Positions 9,585 through 18,742 of a stretch of DNA of 64,000 nt are shown one piece after another. The position numbers were made by a program, and so were the translations under genes. The first letter of the stretch is position 1; every line of letters starts with the position of its first letter. Origin of the DNA: Rathayibacter caricis DSM 15933 (lineage in GTDB: Bacteria > Actinomycetota > Actinomycetes > Actinomycetales > Microbacteriaceae); assembly GCF_003044275.1 (NCBI RefSeq), contig NZ_PZPL01000001.1, positions 2,914,001 through 2,978,000 of the forward strand, written 5' to 3'. The notes under the pieces were generated by a model. The model searched no databases and was not told the DNA's origin. It worked only from the letters and a program-made list of their open reading frames with translations.

Positions 9585-10184
9585 ATGACCTCCGTGGATT
9601 TCTGGTTCGACCCCTCCTGCCCCTGGGCCTGGATGACCTCCCGCTTCGTCGACGAGGTGACGCCCGCCCGCGACCTCGACGTCACCTGGCGCATCATGAG
9701 CCTCGCCGTCCTCAACGAGGACAAGGACGTCGACGAGTCCTACCGCAGCTTCCTGCCGCGGGCGCTGCGCTACACGCGCCTCGTCGCGGCCGTCGGCGAG
9801 CGCGAGGGCCGCGAGAAGATCAAGCCGCTCTACGACGCTCTCGGCACCCGGATCCACGTCGGAGGCCGCACGGACGTCGACGCGGTCATCGCCGAGTCGC
9901 TCGCCGAGATCGGAGTCCCGGCCGAGCTGGCCGCCTACGCCGACTCGGAGGAGTACGACGCCCCGATGCGCGCCTCGCACTTCGAGGGGATCGACCGCGT
10001 CGGCCAGGACGTCGGCACCCCCGTCATCGCGATCGGCGACGTCGCCTTCTTCGGCCCCGTCCTCTCGCCCACTCCGCGCGGCGAGCAGGCGCTGACCCTG
10101 TGGGACGGCATCGTCGCCGCCGCCTCGTACGACGGATTCTTCGAGCTCAAGCGCTCGCGGACCCGCGACCCGCAGTTCGACTGA
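9585..10184 (+). CDS. DsbA-family protein of the mycothiol-dependent nitroreductase (Rv2466c) type, CPWA active site
   Basis: The 199-residue thioredoxin-fold protein with a helical insert resembles M. tuberculosis Rv2466c along its whole length: DFWFDPSCPWAW near the N-terminus, GTRIH, GTPVIAI with the cis-Pro, VAFFGPVLS, and the end FFELKRSRT. Rv2466c is a mycothiol-dependent reductase that uses CPWC. Here the second cysteine is Ala15, leaving only Cys12 and so a monothiol site. A glutaredoxin-like mechanism with mycothiol is possible, which is inference. The gene is probably leaderless, with its -10 box 6 bases before the ATG. The next gene, rpiB, starts about 84 bases later from its own promoter. 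Confidence 0.85.
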   Translation: MTSVDFWFDPSCPWAWMTSRFVDEVTPARDLDVTWRIMSLAVLNEDKDVDESYRSFLPRALRYTRLVAAVGEREGREKIKPLYDALGTRIHVGGRTDVDAVIAESLAEIGVPAELAAYADSEEYDAPMRASHFEGIDRVGQDVGTPVIAIGDVAFFGPVLSPTPRGEQALTLWDGIVAAASYDGFFELKRSRTRDPQFD

Positions 10185-10267
10185 GGGCGACCGCCGTCCG
10201 CGGGCGGTACTCTGACTCCCGGCCCGCTCGAGCGGGCATCGATTCGGCACTCTCAAAGGACGAGCGC

Positions 10268-10771
10268 GTGCGCATCCACATCGCAACGGACCACGCCGGG
10301 CTGGACTTCAGCCGGCACCTGATCGAGCACCTCGGTGCGGCGGGCCACGAGGTCGTCGACCACGGTCCGACCTCCTACGACCCGCTCGACGACTACCCGT
10401 CGTTCTGCATCAACGCGGCAGCGGCGGTCGTGCGCGACCAGGAGGCCGGCGTGCAGGCGCTAGGAGTCGTCTTCGGCGGCTCCGGGAACGGCGAGCAGAT
10501 CGCGGCGAACAAGGTGGCGGGCGTCCGCGCCGCCCTGGTCTGGAACCTCAGCACCGCGGTCCTCGCCCGCCAGCACAACGACGCCAACGTGATCTCGATC
10601 GGCGCCCGCCAGCACACGGTCGACGAGGCGACGGGTTTCATCGACGCGTTCGTCGCCGAGCCCTTCACGTTCGAGGAGCGGCACGTGCGCCGCATCGCGC
10701 AGCTCGCCGAGTACGAGGCCACCGGCGACATCGCCGGCCGAGCCGTCGACTCGACCGCGAAGAGCCGCTAG
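10268..10771 (+). CDS. rpiB: Ribose-5-phosphate isomerase B
   Basis: The 167-residue LacA/RpiB-fold enzyme interconverts ribose 5-phosphate and ribulose 5-phosphate in the pentose phosphate pathway. Phosphate-binding ATDHAG is at residues 6-11 and the active-site GGSGNGE at 70-76. As in the mycobacterial enzyme, a Glu (Glu76) stands where E. coli RpiB uses a Cys, and His103 lies in the other catalytic segment. The GTG start at 10268 is preceded by AAAGGA (10256-10261). A TACTCT box at 10207-10212 may drive it. The stop directly abuts the start of the Nei-type glycosylase gene, so the two are co-transcribed. Confidence 0.93.
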   Translation: MRIHIATDHAGLDFSRHLIEHLGAAGHEVVDHGPTSYDPLDDYPSFCINAAAAVVRDQEAGVQALGVVFGGSGNGEQIAANKVAGVRAALVWNLSTAVLARQHNDANVISIGARQHTVDEATGFIDAFVAEPFTFEERHVRRIAQLAEYEATGDIAGRAVDSTAKSR

Positions 10772-11689
10772 GTGCCGGAGGGGCACTCCGTCCACCGCAT
10801 CGCGCTGCAGTTCGAGCGCGACGTGGTCGGGCACGCGGTGGCCGTCAGCAGTCCGCAGGGACGGTTCGCGGAGGGCGCCGCGGTGCTCGGCGGGCGGACC
10901 GTCCTCGAGTCGACCGCGGTCGGCAAGCACCTGCTGCTGCGCTTCGAGGGCGATCTGTTCCTGCACGTGCATCTCGGCCTCTACGGGGCGTGGGACTTCC
11001 TCGGGCACGTCTCTCCGCTCTTCCCCGACGGGAAGGCGGGCAGCAGCATCGGCGCCCCGCGGCGGCGGCGCGCGGTCCGGCTCTCCGAGACGGAGCACGA
11101 GACCGACAGCGACCTCGACGAGTTCCCGCCCCCGCCGATCGGCGCCGTGCGCGTGCGCCTGCAGACGGAGGAGACGGTCGCCGACCTGCGCGGACCGACG
11201 GCGTGCGAGGTGATGGACCCGTCGCAGGTCGAGGCCCTGCTGGCGCGGCTCGGCCCCGATCCGGCCGCCGACGACTCCGATGCCGCGCGCGAGCGCTTCG
11301 TGACGCGGCTGCGCAAGACGGCCACTCCGGTCGGACTGGTGCTGATGGACCAGTCGGTCGTCAGCGGCATCGGCAACATCTACCGGGCCGAGCTGCTCTA
11401 CCGCGCGGCGCTGGACCCGCACACGCCCGGCAAGCAGGTGCCGCTCGAGCTCGCGAACGAGCTGTGGGCCGACTGGGCGCTCCTGCTCGAGGACGGCATC
11501 CGCACCGGCATGATGATCACCCGGCGCGGGCTGACCGCCGCCGAGCGGTCGAAGGCCGTCCGCAGCCGCGCCGAGCGCAACTACGTCTACAAGCGCGAGG
11601 GCCTGCCCTGCCGCGTCTGCGGCACGAACGTCCTCCTCGAGGAGATCGGCGCGCGCAAGCTCTACTGGTGCCCGGTGTGCCAGTCGTGA
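10772..11689 (+). CDS. nei: Fpg/Nei-family DNA glycosylase (endonuclease VIII-like)
   Basis: The 305-residue base-excision repair enzyme starts with PEGHSVHR after the initiator: Pro2 is the Schiff-base nucleophile and Glu3 the general acid, and PEGH marks the Nei rather than the Fpg (PELP) branch. A helix-two-turn-helix is seen around VSGIGNIYRAELLYRA. The C-terminal zinc finger has four Cys in CRVCG...CPVC (residues about 279-302). It excises oxidised pyrimidines and cuts the abasic strand. A ~40-residue Arg/acidic insertion (RRRRAVRLSETEHETDSDLD) before IGAVRVRLQ is longer than in E. coli Nei. The GTG start lies directly after the rpiB stop. Confidence 0.92.
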   Translation: MPEGHSVHRIALQFERDVVGHAVAVSSPQGRFAEGAAVLGGRTVLESTAVGKHLLLRFEGDLFLHVHLGLYGAWDFLGHVSPLFPDGKAGSSIGAPRRRRAVRLSETEHETDSDLDEFPPPPIGAVRVRLQTEETVADLRGPTACEVMDPSQVEALLARLGPDPAADDSDAARERFVTRLRKTATPVGLVLMDQSVVSGIGNIYRAELLYRAALDPHTPGKQVPLELANELWADWALLLEDGIRTGMMITRRGLTAAERSKAVRSRAERNYVYKREGLPCRVCGTNVLLEEIGARKLYWCPVCQS

Positions 11690-11705
11690 TCGAGGCCGGA
11701 CGACG

Positions 11706-13163
11706 ATGAGCGGATCGCTGCTGCTGCGCGGCGCGCGGCTGCTGGGCGCCGATGCTCCGGTCGACGTGGTGGTGCGGGACGGGGTGATCGACTCCGTCGG
11801 CGCCGCGGCCGGACCGGTCGACCACGTCCGCGACCTCGACGGCCGGTGGCTGCTGCCCGGACTGTGGGACGAGCACGTGCACTTCTCGCAGTGGGCGATG
11901 ACCGCTCCGCGCCTGGACGTCTCGTCGGCCGTCTCGGCTGCCGAGGTCGTGGCGGCGGTCCGCGACCGGCTCGCCGTCTCGCCCGCGGGAGCGACGACCA
12001 CGCTCGTCGGCTTCGGCTACCGCGACGGCCTGTGGCCCGAGCCGCCGACCACCGGGCAGCTCGACGCCGTCGCGCCCGAGCGGCCCGTGGTGCTCGTCGG
12101 CGGCGACCTGCACTCCGTCTGGCTCAACTCCGCGGCGCTCCGGCGCTACTCCGTGCCGTGGACGGACGATCTCCTGCGCGAGGACCCGTGCTTCGAGCTC
12201 GTCACGGCGCTCGGCGCCATGACCGACGACGAGCTCGACCTGCTCGTCGACACGGCGGCCCGGCAGGCGGCCGCGCGCGGGGTCGTCGGAGTCGTCGATC
12301 TCGAGATGCGCTGGAACGTCGGCGACTGGACCCGCCGCGTCGCTCACGGCACGCGGTCCCTCCGGGTGGACACCGGGGTGTACCGGGACGACCTGGACCG
12401 CGCGATCCGCGAGGGGCTGCGCAGCGGGGACGAGCTCGCCGGGGGAGAGGGCCTGCTCCGGATGGGCCCGCTCAAGGTGCTGATCGACGGCTCCCTGAAT
12501 ACGCGGACGGCCTTCTGCGAGCACCCGTACGAGGGTGCCGGCGCGGGGCGCGGGGTCCTCACCGTCGATCCGGTCGAGCTCGACGAGCTGCTCGCCCGCG
12601 CGGCGGCGGCCGGGATCCGGTCGACCGTGCACGCCATCGGCGACGCGGCCGCCACGGTCGCGCTCGACGCCCTCGCGCGGGTGGGCGGCGGCCGGATCGA
12701 GCACGCGCAGCTGCTCTCGGACGCCGACATCCCGCGGTTCGCCGGCCTGGGAGTCGTGGCCGGCGTGCAGCCCGAGCACGCTCTCGACGACCGCGACGTC
12801 GCCGACCGCTACTGGGCGGGACGGACCGGCCGCGCCTTCGCGCTCCGCTCGCTGATCGACTCCGGAGCGACGGTCGTGCTGGGATCGGACGCCCCCGTCG
12901 CGCCGCTGGACCCGTGGGTCGCGATGGCGGCGGCCGTGGCCCGGGCGCGCCCCGGCGATGAGCCCTGGCACCCCGAGCAGCGCCTCGATGCTCGGGAGGC
13001 GATCACCGCCTCGACGAGGTCGCGACGGCTGCGGCCGATGGCGGGCGACCCCGCCGACCTCGTCGTGGTCGAGCGCGACCCGCTCACCGCTGCTCCGGAC
13101 CGGCTGCGGACCATGCCCGTGGCGCTGACGTTCCTCGCGGGCCGCGTCACCCACGAGGCCTGA
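11706..13163 (+). CDS. Amidohydrolase family 3 protein (YtcJ-like)
   Basis: The 485-residue metal-dependent hydrolase has the amidohydrolase-3 layout: a small beta-sandwich N-terminus, the metal site DEHVHF (His57, His59), a TIM barrel with DLEMRW, KVLIDGSLNTRTA, VHAIGDAA and GSDAPV, and a C-terminal sandwich strand. Members act on exocyclic N-acyl or formyl groups and similar substrates, and the actual substrate cannot be told. Its ATG is 16 bases after the nei stop, so it ends the rpiB-nei operon. A strong hairpin follows. Confidence 0.85.
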   Translation: MSGSLLLRGARLLGADAPVDVVVRDGVIDSVGAAAGPVDHVRDLDGRWLLPGLWDEHVHFSQWAMTAPRLDVSSAVSAAEVVAAVRDRLAVSPAGATTTLVGFGYRDGLWPEPPTTGQLDAVAPERPVVLVGGDLHSVWLNSAALRRYSVPWTDDLLREDPCFELVTALGAMTDDELDLLVDTAARQAAARGVVGVVDLEMRWNVGDWTRRVAHGTRSLRVDTGVYRDDLDRAIREGLRSGDELAGGEGLLRMGPLKVLIDGSLNTRTAFCEHPYEGAGAGRGVLTVDPVELDELLARAAAAGIRSTVHAIGDAAATVALDALARVGGGRIEHAQLLSDADIPRFAGLGVVAGVQPEHALDDRDVADRYWAGRTGRAFALRSLIDSGATVVLGSDAPVAPLDPWVAMAAAVARARPGDEPWHPEQRLDAREAITASTRSRRLRPMAGDPADLVVVERDPLTAAPDRLRTMPVALTFLAGRVTHEA

Positions 13164-13189
13164 CGCCGGTCCCGGCCGACCGGGCAGAC

Positions 13190-13227
13190 GGAAGGCCCAC
13201 CGGATCCGAGGATCGGGCGGGCCTTCC
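13190..13227. terminator. Intrinsic terminator between the amidohydrolase gene and dps
   Basis: Perfect arms GGAAGGCCC and GGGCCTTCC enclose a 20-base GC-rich loop. The hairpin lies between convergent genes and can act in both directions. Confidence 0.75.
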
Positions 13228-13249
13228 GGGTGCGTCCGGGAGCGGGTGC

Positions 13250-13738
13250 TCAGCTCTCGCTGACGTGCGCGAAGAGGAACCAGCGGTCCTTCTCGAGGCC
13301 GCGGCCGATCTCGATGGCGACGTCCTGGCTGCTGGCGTCGATCTCGGCGAGCTCGGCGATCGCGGTGTTCACCGTGGCGATCGCGACGTCCATCTGGGTG
13401 ATGATCTCGACGATGGCGTTCTCGGAGCGCTGGAACCCGGGGGTGAGGGGCTGGGTCCGCGTCGCCGAGGCGACGGTCTGGATGCGGGCGTCGACGGGGA
13501 GGCCGAGGGCGACGACGCGCTCGGCGGCGAGGTCGGCCCACTCGATCGAGTGCGCGACGATCGTGTCGAGGAGCTCGTGCACGCCGATGAAGTTGGCGCC
13601 GCGCACGTGCCAGTGCGCCTGCTTGCCGTTGACGGCCAGCGCGGTCATCTCGACGACGACGGGGCTGAGGAACTGAGCGACTCCGGATGCGACATCCGGG
13701 TTCGACGAGGTGAGCGACGTGACGGATGCAGTGGACAT
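13250..13738 (-). CDS. dps: Dps-family DNA-binding ferritin
   Basis: The 162-residue four-helix protein stores iron as a mineral and protects DNA from hydrogen peroxide. The intersubunit ferroxidase ligands are recognisable: His44 in HWHVRG, His54 and Asp58 in VHELLD, and Asp69 and Glu73 in WADLAAER. The N-terminal tail is Ser/Thr-rich rather than Lys-rich, so DNA binding may be weak. The ATG at 13738 is preceded by AAAGGA at 7-8 bases. The gene stands alone between a terminator and a two-component operon on the other strand. Confidence 0.93.
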   Translation of the reverse strand: MSTASVTSLTSSNPDVASGVAQFLSPVVVEMTALAVNGKQAHWHVRGANFIGVHELLDTIVAHSIEWADLAAERVVALGLPVDARIQTVASATRTQPLTPGFQRSENAIVEIITQMDVAIATVNTAIAELAEIDASSQDVAIEIGRGLEKDRWFLFAHVSES

Positions 13739-13966
13739 CGATCGGGTCCTTTCGAGAGGGGGTGACTGATCGTCAACTGTACGCCGCAGCCCCGTCGCCG
13801 CAAGGAAGCGGAGGCTCCGCTAAGCGCCGCTGAGGTGAGGCTGTCCTCCTCCGCGAGGGCCGCAGGAGCGACGGAGACGGGGGTCCGCCCCCGGGTGCCG
13901 AGAGGGCGCCGCCGATACGCTCGGACCGGCGTCCCCCTCCCGCGGCGGGCGTGAAGGAGGGCCGTG

Positions 13967-15334
13967 ATGAGCGCTGCGTCGTCACCGCTGGCCGAGGCGA
14001 CCCGCGCCTACCTCCGCCTCTGGCGCGGGGTGCCGCGTGAGGCGCTCGCGCTGGTCGTCGCGGTGCCGTTCGCGGTCGTCGGGGCGACGACGGTCGGCCT
14101 CGCGCTCGTCGCCGCGCTCGGGCTCATCGGGGTGCTGATCGGGGTCGTCCTGGTCCCGGTCGCCCTGATCGTCGCGCGCTTCTTCGCGCGCGGCACCCGG
14201 TGGCTCGACCTGCTCGCCGGTCGCCCGGACATCCCCGAGCCCCGAGCGCGCCGGGCGCCCGCCGGTACGGCCCCCGCCACCTTCGCGCTCTACGGTCCCG
14301 TGATCGACGGCCACTACTGGCTGGCTCTGCTGCACACGCTGATCGTGGCTCCGCTGCTCTCGACGGTCCTCGGGGCCGTGCTGGTGCTGTGGCTCTGGGC
14401 GGGGGCGGGGACCCTCGTGACGGCGCTCGACGGCACGGGAGGCGGCTCAGCGACCGCCGCCCGCTGGGTGGCCGACCGCGTGAGCTCGCTGCTCGGCGTG
14501 CCCGAGCCGCCGGAGATCCTCGTCGTCCTGGCCGCAGTCGCCGTCTTGGTGCTGTTCGTCTCGACCCTGCCGTTCGCGACGCGCGGCCTCACCCTCGCCC
14601 GCTACCTGGTCGACAGGCTGCTGCTGGGCCCGTGGAGCTCGGAGGCGCTGCAGCGCGAGGTCGAGGAGTTGAGCGCCTCTCGCGGAGCCGCCGTCGCCGC
14701 CGAGGACCGCGAGCTGCGCCGGCTGGAGCGGGACATCCACGACGGACCGCAGCAGCGGCTCCTCCGGGTGCAGATGGACCTCGCGTCGGCGGAACGCCGT
14801 ATCGGCGCGGATCCGGAGGGAGCGACGGCCCTGATCGCGCAGGCCCGCGAGCACGTCGGCGCGGCGCTGGACGAGCTGCGCGCCCTGTCGCGCGGCGTCG
14901 CCCCGCCGATCCTGCAGGACCGCGGGTTCGAGGCGGCCGTGCACTCGATCGCCGCGCTGAGCCCCGTTCCGGTGGACGTCGTCGTCGACCATCCGATCCG
15001 GGGGGTGCCGCCGGAGGTCGAGCGGAGCGTCTACTTCGTCGTAGCGGAGCTGCTCGCGAACGCGTCGAAGCACGCGAGGGCCCGGCGCGTCCGGGTCCAC
15101 CTCGACGTGCGCGATCCGGGCCCGTCCGGGGAGAGCTGGCTCGACGTCTGGGTGATCGACGACGGAGTCGGCGGGGCGGCCGCGATCCCCGGCCACGGAC
15201 TCGAGGGGGTCGAGGGGAGGCTCCGAGGTCTCCGCGGCGTCCTCCGCCTGGACTCGCCCGCGGGAGGACCGACGACCGTCGGCGTCCACGTGCCGTTCCG
15301 CCCGCTCCCCGCCGATGCCCCCGCTCTAGGCTGA
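13967..15334 (+). CDS. Sensor histidine kinase, NarL/DesK-type (HisKA_3)
   Basis: The 455-residue membrane kinase has hydrophobic helices at about residues 27-72 and two more near 115-150 and 183-205, with little exposed loop, as in kinases that sense the membrane or use accessory proteins. The dimerisation/phosphoacceptor segment ELRRLERDIHDGPQQRL has His258. The ATPase domain shows ELLANASKHA (N box) and DDGVGG. The start is the ATG at 13967, 6 bases after AAGGAGG; a GTG at 13964 would be too close. The response regulator follows 4 bases after the stop. The stimulus is unknown. Confidence 0.88.
   Translation: MSAASSPLAEATRAYLRLWRGVPREALALVVAVPFAVVGATTVGLALVAALGLIGVLIGVVLVPVALIVARFFARGTRWLDLLAGRPDIPEPRARRAPAGTAPATFALYGPVIDGHYWLALLHTLIVAPLLSTVLGAVLVLWLWAGAGTLVTALDGTGGGSATAARWVADRVSSLLGVPEPPEILVVLAAVAVLVLFVSTLPFATRGLTLARYLVDRLLLGPWSSEALQREVEELSASRGAAVAAEDRELRRLERDIHDGPQQRLLRVQMDLASAERRIGADPEGATALIAQAREHVGAALDELRALSRGVAPPILQDRGFEAAVHSIAALSPVPVDVVVDHPIRGVPPEVERSVYFVVAELLANASKHARARRVRVHLDVRDPGPSGESWLDVWVIDDGVGGAAAIPGHGLEGVEGRLRGLRGVLRLDSPAGGPTTVGVHVPFRPLPADAPALG
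15327..15332 (+). promoter_or_regulatory. -10-like box inside the kinase gene end, before the response regulator start
   Basis: TAGGCT is followed by 6 bases and the GTG at 15339. It may give a separate leaderless message for the response regulator in addition to the operon transcript. Confidence 0.4.
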
Positions 15335-15338
15335 CGGA

Positions 15339-16007
15339 GTGAGCTCCGCACCCGTGATCCGCGTCGCCCTCGCCGAGGACTCGGTACTCCTCCGGGAGGG
15401 TCTCGTCCGACTGTTCGAGGACGCGGGGTTCGCCGTGGCCGGAGCGTTCGGCGACGCCGAGGGACTCGTGGCCCTCCTCGAGCGCGAGCCCGCGGCGGTC
15501 GACGTCGCCGTGCTCGACGTCCGCATGCCGCCGACCTTCCGTGACGAGGGGGTGCGTGCGGCCCTCCGGATCCGCGCCGCGCACCCGTCCGTCGCGGTCC
15601 TCCTGCTGAGCCAGTACGTCGAGGTGACCTACGCGCACGAGCTGCTCGGATCCGGTGAGGGCGGGATGGGCTACCTCCTGAAGGACCGGGTCGCCTCCGT
15701 CGACGAGTTGCGTGACGCGGTCGAGAGGGTGGCGGCCGGAGGGACCGTGCTCGACCCGCAGGTCGTGGCGTCGCTCCTGCAGCGCCAGCGCGATCCGCTC
15801 GCCTCGCTGACCCCGCGGGAGCGGGAGGTGCTCGAGGCGATGGCGGAGGGGCGCACGAACGCGGGCATCGCGGCGTCGCTCTTCATCGGGGTCGGCGCGG
15901 TCGAGAAGAACGTGACCGCGATCTTCCAGAAGCTCGGTCTCGAGGACTCGGGATCGGACCACCGGCGCGTCCTCGCCGTGCTCACCTGGCTGCGCTCGGC
16001 CCGCTGA
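15339..16007 (+). CDS. NarL/LuxR-family response regulator
   Basis: The 222-residue regulator pairs with the kinase just before it. The receiver domain has the acidic pair in LAEDSV (Glu13, Asp14), the phosphorylated Asp60 in AVLDVRMPP and the conserved Lys in YLLKDR. The LuxR-type helix-turn-helix covers about residues 152-195 (LTPREREVLEAMAEGRTN). The GTG start at 15339 has no real Shine-Dalgarno box. It is 4 bases past the kinase stop and is probably read both by coupling and from the TAGGCT box. Confidence 0.9.
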   Translation: MSSAPVIRVALAEDSVLLREGLVRLFEDAGFAVAGAFGDAEGLVALLEREPAAVDVAVLDVRMPPTFRDEGVRAALRIRAAHPSVAVLLLSQYVEVTYAHELLGSGEGGMGYLLKDRVASVDELRDAVERVAAGGTVLDPQVVASLLQRQRDPLASLTPREREVLEAMAEGRTNAGIAASLFIGVGAVEKNVTAIFQKLGLEDSGSDHRRVLAVLTWLRSAR

Positions 16008-16077
16008 GGTCCCGCTCGCCGAAGGACGGTGCGAGGATGCGGGACGAGCGTCCCGGAACGACGAGAGGAAGACGACG

Positions 16078-16626
16078 ATGTCGAACGATCAGCAGGGGCC
16101 GCGCCTCCTCGGGCTCGGCGAGGGGCGATCGCCCCGCCTCGCCCGCACCGCCTGGGCGGCGCCCGGCGCCGTCCTCGTCGGCGACGTCGCCGTGGAGGAG
16201 CACGCGAGCGTCTGGTACGGGGCGGTGCTGCGGGCCGAGAGCGCGTCGATCCGACTCGGCGAGGGCAGCAACTTGCAGGACGGCGTGATCGTGCACGTCG
16301 ACGCCGGGTTCGGTGCGACGATCGGCGCCGGGGTCTCGGTCGGGCACAACGCCGTGCTGCACGGCTGCACGCTCGAGGACGACGTGCTGGTCGGGATGAA
16401 CGCGACAGTACTGAACGGCGCCGTCATCGGGACCGGCTCCCTCGTGGCGGCGGGTGCCGTGGTGCTGGAGAGCACCGTCGTCCCGCCCGGGTCGCTCGTG
16501 GCCGGAGTGCCGGCGAAGGTGCGTCGCGAGTTGACGGAGGAGGAGCGCGCCGGCATCCGCAGGAACGCCGAGTCGTACCGGGCGCTGACCGAGCTGCACC
16601 GGGGAGCGTCGGACGCGACGGCCTGA
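16078..16626 (+). CDS. Gamma-carbonic-anhydrase-like left-handed beta-helix protein
   Basis: The 182-residue protein is built from hexapeptide repeats (left-handed beta-helix) ending in a C-terminal helix. Conserved metal-ligand-type His residues appear in VIVHVD and in VGHNAVLHG, matching the gamma-carbonic anhydrase (YrdA/PaaY) family, which forms trimers with zinc or iron at the subunit interface. Whether this member hydrates CO2 is not known. The ATG has GAGAGGAAG just before it. A minus-strand tRNA gene follows, so it is probably monocistronic. Confidence 0.85.
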   Translation: MSNDQQGPRLLGLGEGRSPRLARTAWAAPGAVLVGDVAVEEHASVWYGAVLRAESASIRLGEGSNLQDGVIVHVDAGFGATIGAGVSVGHNAVLHGCTLEDDVLVGMNATVLNGAVIGTGSLVAAGAVVLESTVVPPGSLVAGVPAKVRRELTEEERAGIRRNAESYRALTELHRGASDATA

Positions 16627-16675
16627 CGCGGCCGACACGGTCAGAAGACCGGGCCGGTCAGAAGAGAGGAAGGAG

Positions 16676-16746
16676 AGGGGCTGACGAGAATCGAACTCGC
16701 ATCATCTGTTTGGAAGACAGAGGCTTTACCACTAAGCTACAGCCCC
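16676..16746 (-). tRNA. tRNA-Gly (anticodon TCC)
   Basis: On the minus strand the acceptor arm GGGGCTG pairs with CAGCCCC. The D arm GCTTAGTGGTAAAGC, the anticodon stem TCTGT/ACAGA with loop CTTCCAA, and the T arm GCGAGTTCGATTCTCGT are complete. The anticodon TCC reads GGA and GGG. CCA is not encoded. A TACAGT box at about 16808-16813 on the minus strand may be its -10. Confidence 0.95.
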
Positions 16747-16905
16747 GGATCCGCGGCGCGAGGCTGCGAAACGGGTGTGCGCCCATCTCTCGATCGGGCA
16801 CCATGACACTGTAGTACATCCCGTGGCCGAGGCGGACACGTCCGTGCAGCACTGCTCGCGGCGCGCGGTCGGAACCGCGTTCCTGCCGGGCGAGTCGCGG
16901 TGGAG

Positions 16906-16911
16906 TACACT
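16906..16911 (+). promoter_or_regulatory. Putative -10 box for tRNA-Pro (and possibly tig)
   Basis: TACACT lies 90 bases before the mature tRNA-Pro, in the 254 bp gap between the two divergent tRNA genes. No clear -35 is seen, and the rest of that gap shows no gene. Confidence 0.35.
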
Positions 16912-17000
16912 TGCGAAGGCCATTTCGGCGTGTTGCGACAGCGGACGTGCGGAGAGGGCTCGACGAGAGTCTCACAGCACGGTGCCCCGGCCCGCGCATC

Positions 17001-17078
17001 CGGGGCGTAGCTCAGCTTGGCTAGAGCGCCCGCTTTGGGAGCGGGAGGTCGCAGGTTCGAATCCTGTCGCCCCGACCA
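17001..17078 (+). tRNA. tRNA-Pro (anticodon TGG), CCA encoded
   Basis: Acceptor arm CGGGGCG pairs with CGCCCCG, followed by discriminator A and an encoded CCA. The anticodon stem CCCGC/GCGGG holds the loop TTTGGGA, so the anticodon is TGG. The T arm GCAGGTTCGAATCCTGT is standard. It lies 80 bases before the trigger factor start and may share its transcript. Confidence 0.95.
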
Positions 17079-17158
17079 CGATTCTCATCGTGACGACCTC
17101 GACCCGTGACGACCGTTTGCACGGCGCCGACACCAACCAGCACAGGAGATCCCCTCAC

Positions 17159-18661
17159 GTGAAGACCACGGTAGAAAAGCTGAGCCCGACCCGCGTCAAG
17201 CTCGCGATTTCGGTCACCCCCGACGAGCTCGGCCCCAGCATCACGCACGCGTACGGCCACATCGCCGAGCAGATCAACGTCCCCGGCTTCCGCAAGGGCA
17301 AGGTCCCGCCCGCGATCGTCGACCAGCGCGTCGGCAAGGCGGCCGTGCTCGAGCACGCCGTCAACGAGGGCCTCGACGGCTTCTACCGCGAGGCCGTGCG
17401 CGAGTCCGAGGTGCGCCCCCTGGGCCGCCCGCAGGCCGACATCGTCGCCTGGCCGAGCGACAAGGACTTCACCGGCGATCTCGAGCTCGCGATCGAGGTC
17501 GACGTCCGTCCCGAGGTCGACGTGCCCGACTACGAGGGCATCGAGCTCACGGTCGACGCGGCCGAGGTCACCGACGCCGACGTCGACGCCGAGCTCGACC
17601 GCCTGCGCAGCCGCTTCGGCACGCTCGTGACGGTCGACCGTCCCGCGAAGACGGGCGACTTCGCCCAGATCGACCTGATCGCGACCATCGACGGCGTCGA
17701 GGTCGACACCGCCAACGCGATCTCCTACGAGCTCGGCTCGGGCGAGCTCATCGAGGGCATCGACGAGGCGCTCGACTCCCTCACCGCCGGTGAGAGCACC
17801 ACCTTCACCGCCCCGCTGCTCGGCGGCGACCACGCCGGCGAGCAGGCCGAGATCGCCGTCACCCTCACCGCCGTCAAGGAGCGCGAGCTCCCCGACGCCG
17901 ACGACGACTTCGCGCAGATCGCCAGCGAGTTCGACACGATCGCCGAGCTCCGCGAGTCGCTCAAGGAGCAGGCCGCTCAGCAGAAGACCTTCGGCCAGGG
18001 CGGCCAGGCGCGCGAGAAGCTCGTCGACGCCCTCCTCGCCCTCGTCGAGGTGCCGGTCCCCGCGTCGCTCGTCGAGGACGAGGTGCACCGCCACCTCGAG
18101 GGCGAGAACCGCCTCGAGGACGACGAGCACCGCGCCGAGGTCACCGAGGCGAGCGAGAAGACCTTCAAGACCCAGATCCTGCTCGACCACGTCGTCGAGC
18201 AGGAGAAGGTCCAGGTCAGCCAGGACGAGCTCACGCAGTACCTGATCCAGGGCGCTGCGCAGTACGGCATGGAGCCGAACGAGTTCATCAAGATCCTGTC
18301 CGAGAACAACCAGATCGGTCAGATGGTCGGCGAGGTCGCCCGCAACAAGGCGCTCGCGATCGTCCTCGGCAAGGCGAAGGTCGTCGACACCGACGGCAAG
18401 GCCGTCGACCTGACCGCCTTCACCGCCGTTCCCGGCGAGGACGACGAGTCGGCGGCCGACGAGACCGCTCCCGCGGTCGAGGACGCCGCCGCCGAGGTCC
18501 CGGTCGAGGCGCCCGCGGAGGCCGGCGACGCTCCGGCCGAGACGAGCGAGGCTCCGGCCGAGGCCGCAGCGGAGGAGCCCGCCCCGGCTCCGAAGAAGAA
18601 GCGCGCCCCCGCCAAGAAGAAGGTCGCCGCTCCCGCCGAGGAGACCCCGGCCGCCGAGTAG
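17159..18661 (+). CDS. tig: Trigger factor (ribosome-bound chaperone, prolyl isomerase)
   Basis: The 500-residue protein has the three trigger-factor parts: the ribosome-binding N-domain with the [12 protein letters not shown] signature (residues about 39-46), the FKBP-like isomerase domain ([28 protein letters not shown]), and the helical C-domain. It binds at the exit tunnel and folds nascent chains. The last ~65 residues are an Ala/Glu/Pro stretch ending in Lys-rich AKKK motifs, a low-complexity tail common in actinobacterial Tig. The GTG at 17159 is preceded by AGGAG (17144-17148). A perfect terminator follows, so clpP1 has its own promoter. Confidence 0.95.
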   Translation: MKTTVEKLSPTRVKLAISVTPDELGPSITHAYGHIAEQINVPGFRKGKVPPAIVDQRVGKAAVLEHAVNEGLDGFYREAVRESEVRPLGRPQADIVAWPSDKDFTGDLELAIEVDVRPEVDVPDYEGIELTVDAAEVTDADVDAELDRLRSRFGTLVTVDRPAKTGDFAQIDLIATIDGVEVDTANAISYELGSGELIEGIDEALDSLTAGESTTFTAPLLGGDHAGEQAEIAVTLTAVKERELPDADDDFAQIASEFDTIAELRESLKEQAAQQKTFGQGGQAREKLVDALLALVEVPVPASLVEDEVHRHLEGENRLEDDEHRAEVTEASEKTFKTQILLDHVVEQEKVQVSQDELTQYLIQGAAQYGMEPNEFIKILSENNQIGQMVGEVARNKALAIVLGKAKVVDTDGKAVDLTAFTAVPGEDDESAADETAPAVEDAAAEVPVEAPAEAGDAPAETSEAPAEAAAEEPAPAPKKKRAPAKKKVAAPAEETPAAE

Positions 18662-18680
18662 CACTCGCGCAGACGACCAC

Positions 18681-18714
18681 AGGAGCCGCCCCCGATCCGT
18701 CGGGGGCGGCTCCT
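18681..18714 (+). terminator. Terminator of tig
   Basis: Perfect arms AGGAGCCGCCCCCG and CGGGGGCGGCTCCT with a short loop lie 20 bases after the tig stop, followed by a T-containing tail. Confidence 0.85.
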
Positions 18715-18742
18715 GTCGTTCCGGCGCAGGCGCGCCGCCCGG

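Noticed and set aside
16676..17078. tRNA genes as the element's attachment site
   Set aside because: The integrase lies 40 kb away beside a glnA1-like 3' end; the tRNA genes are intact and flanked by host genes.
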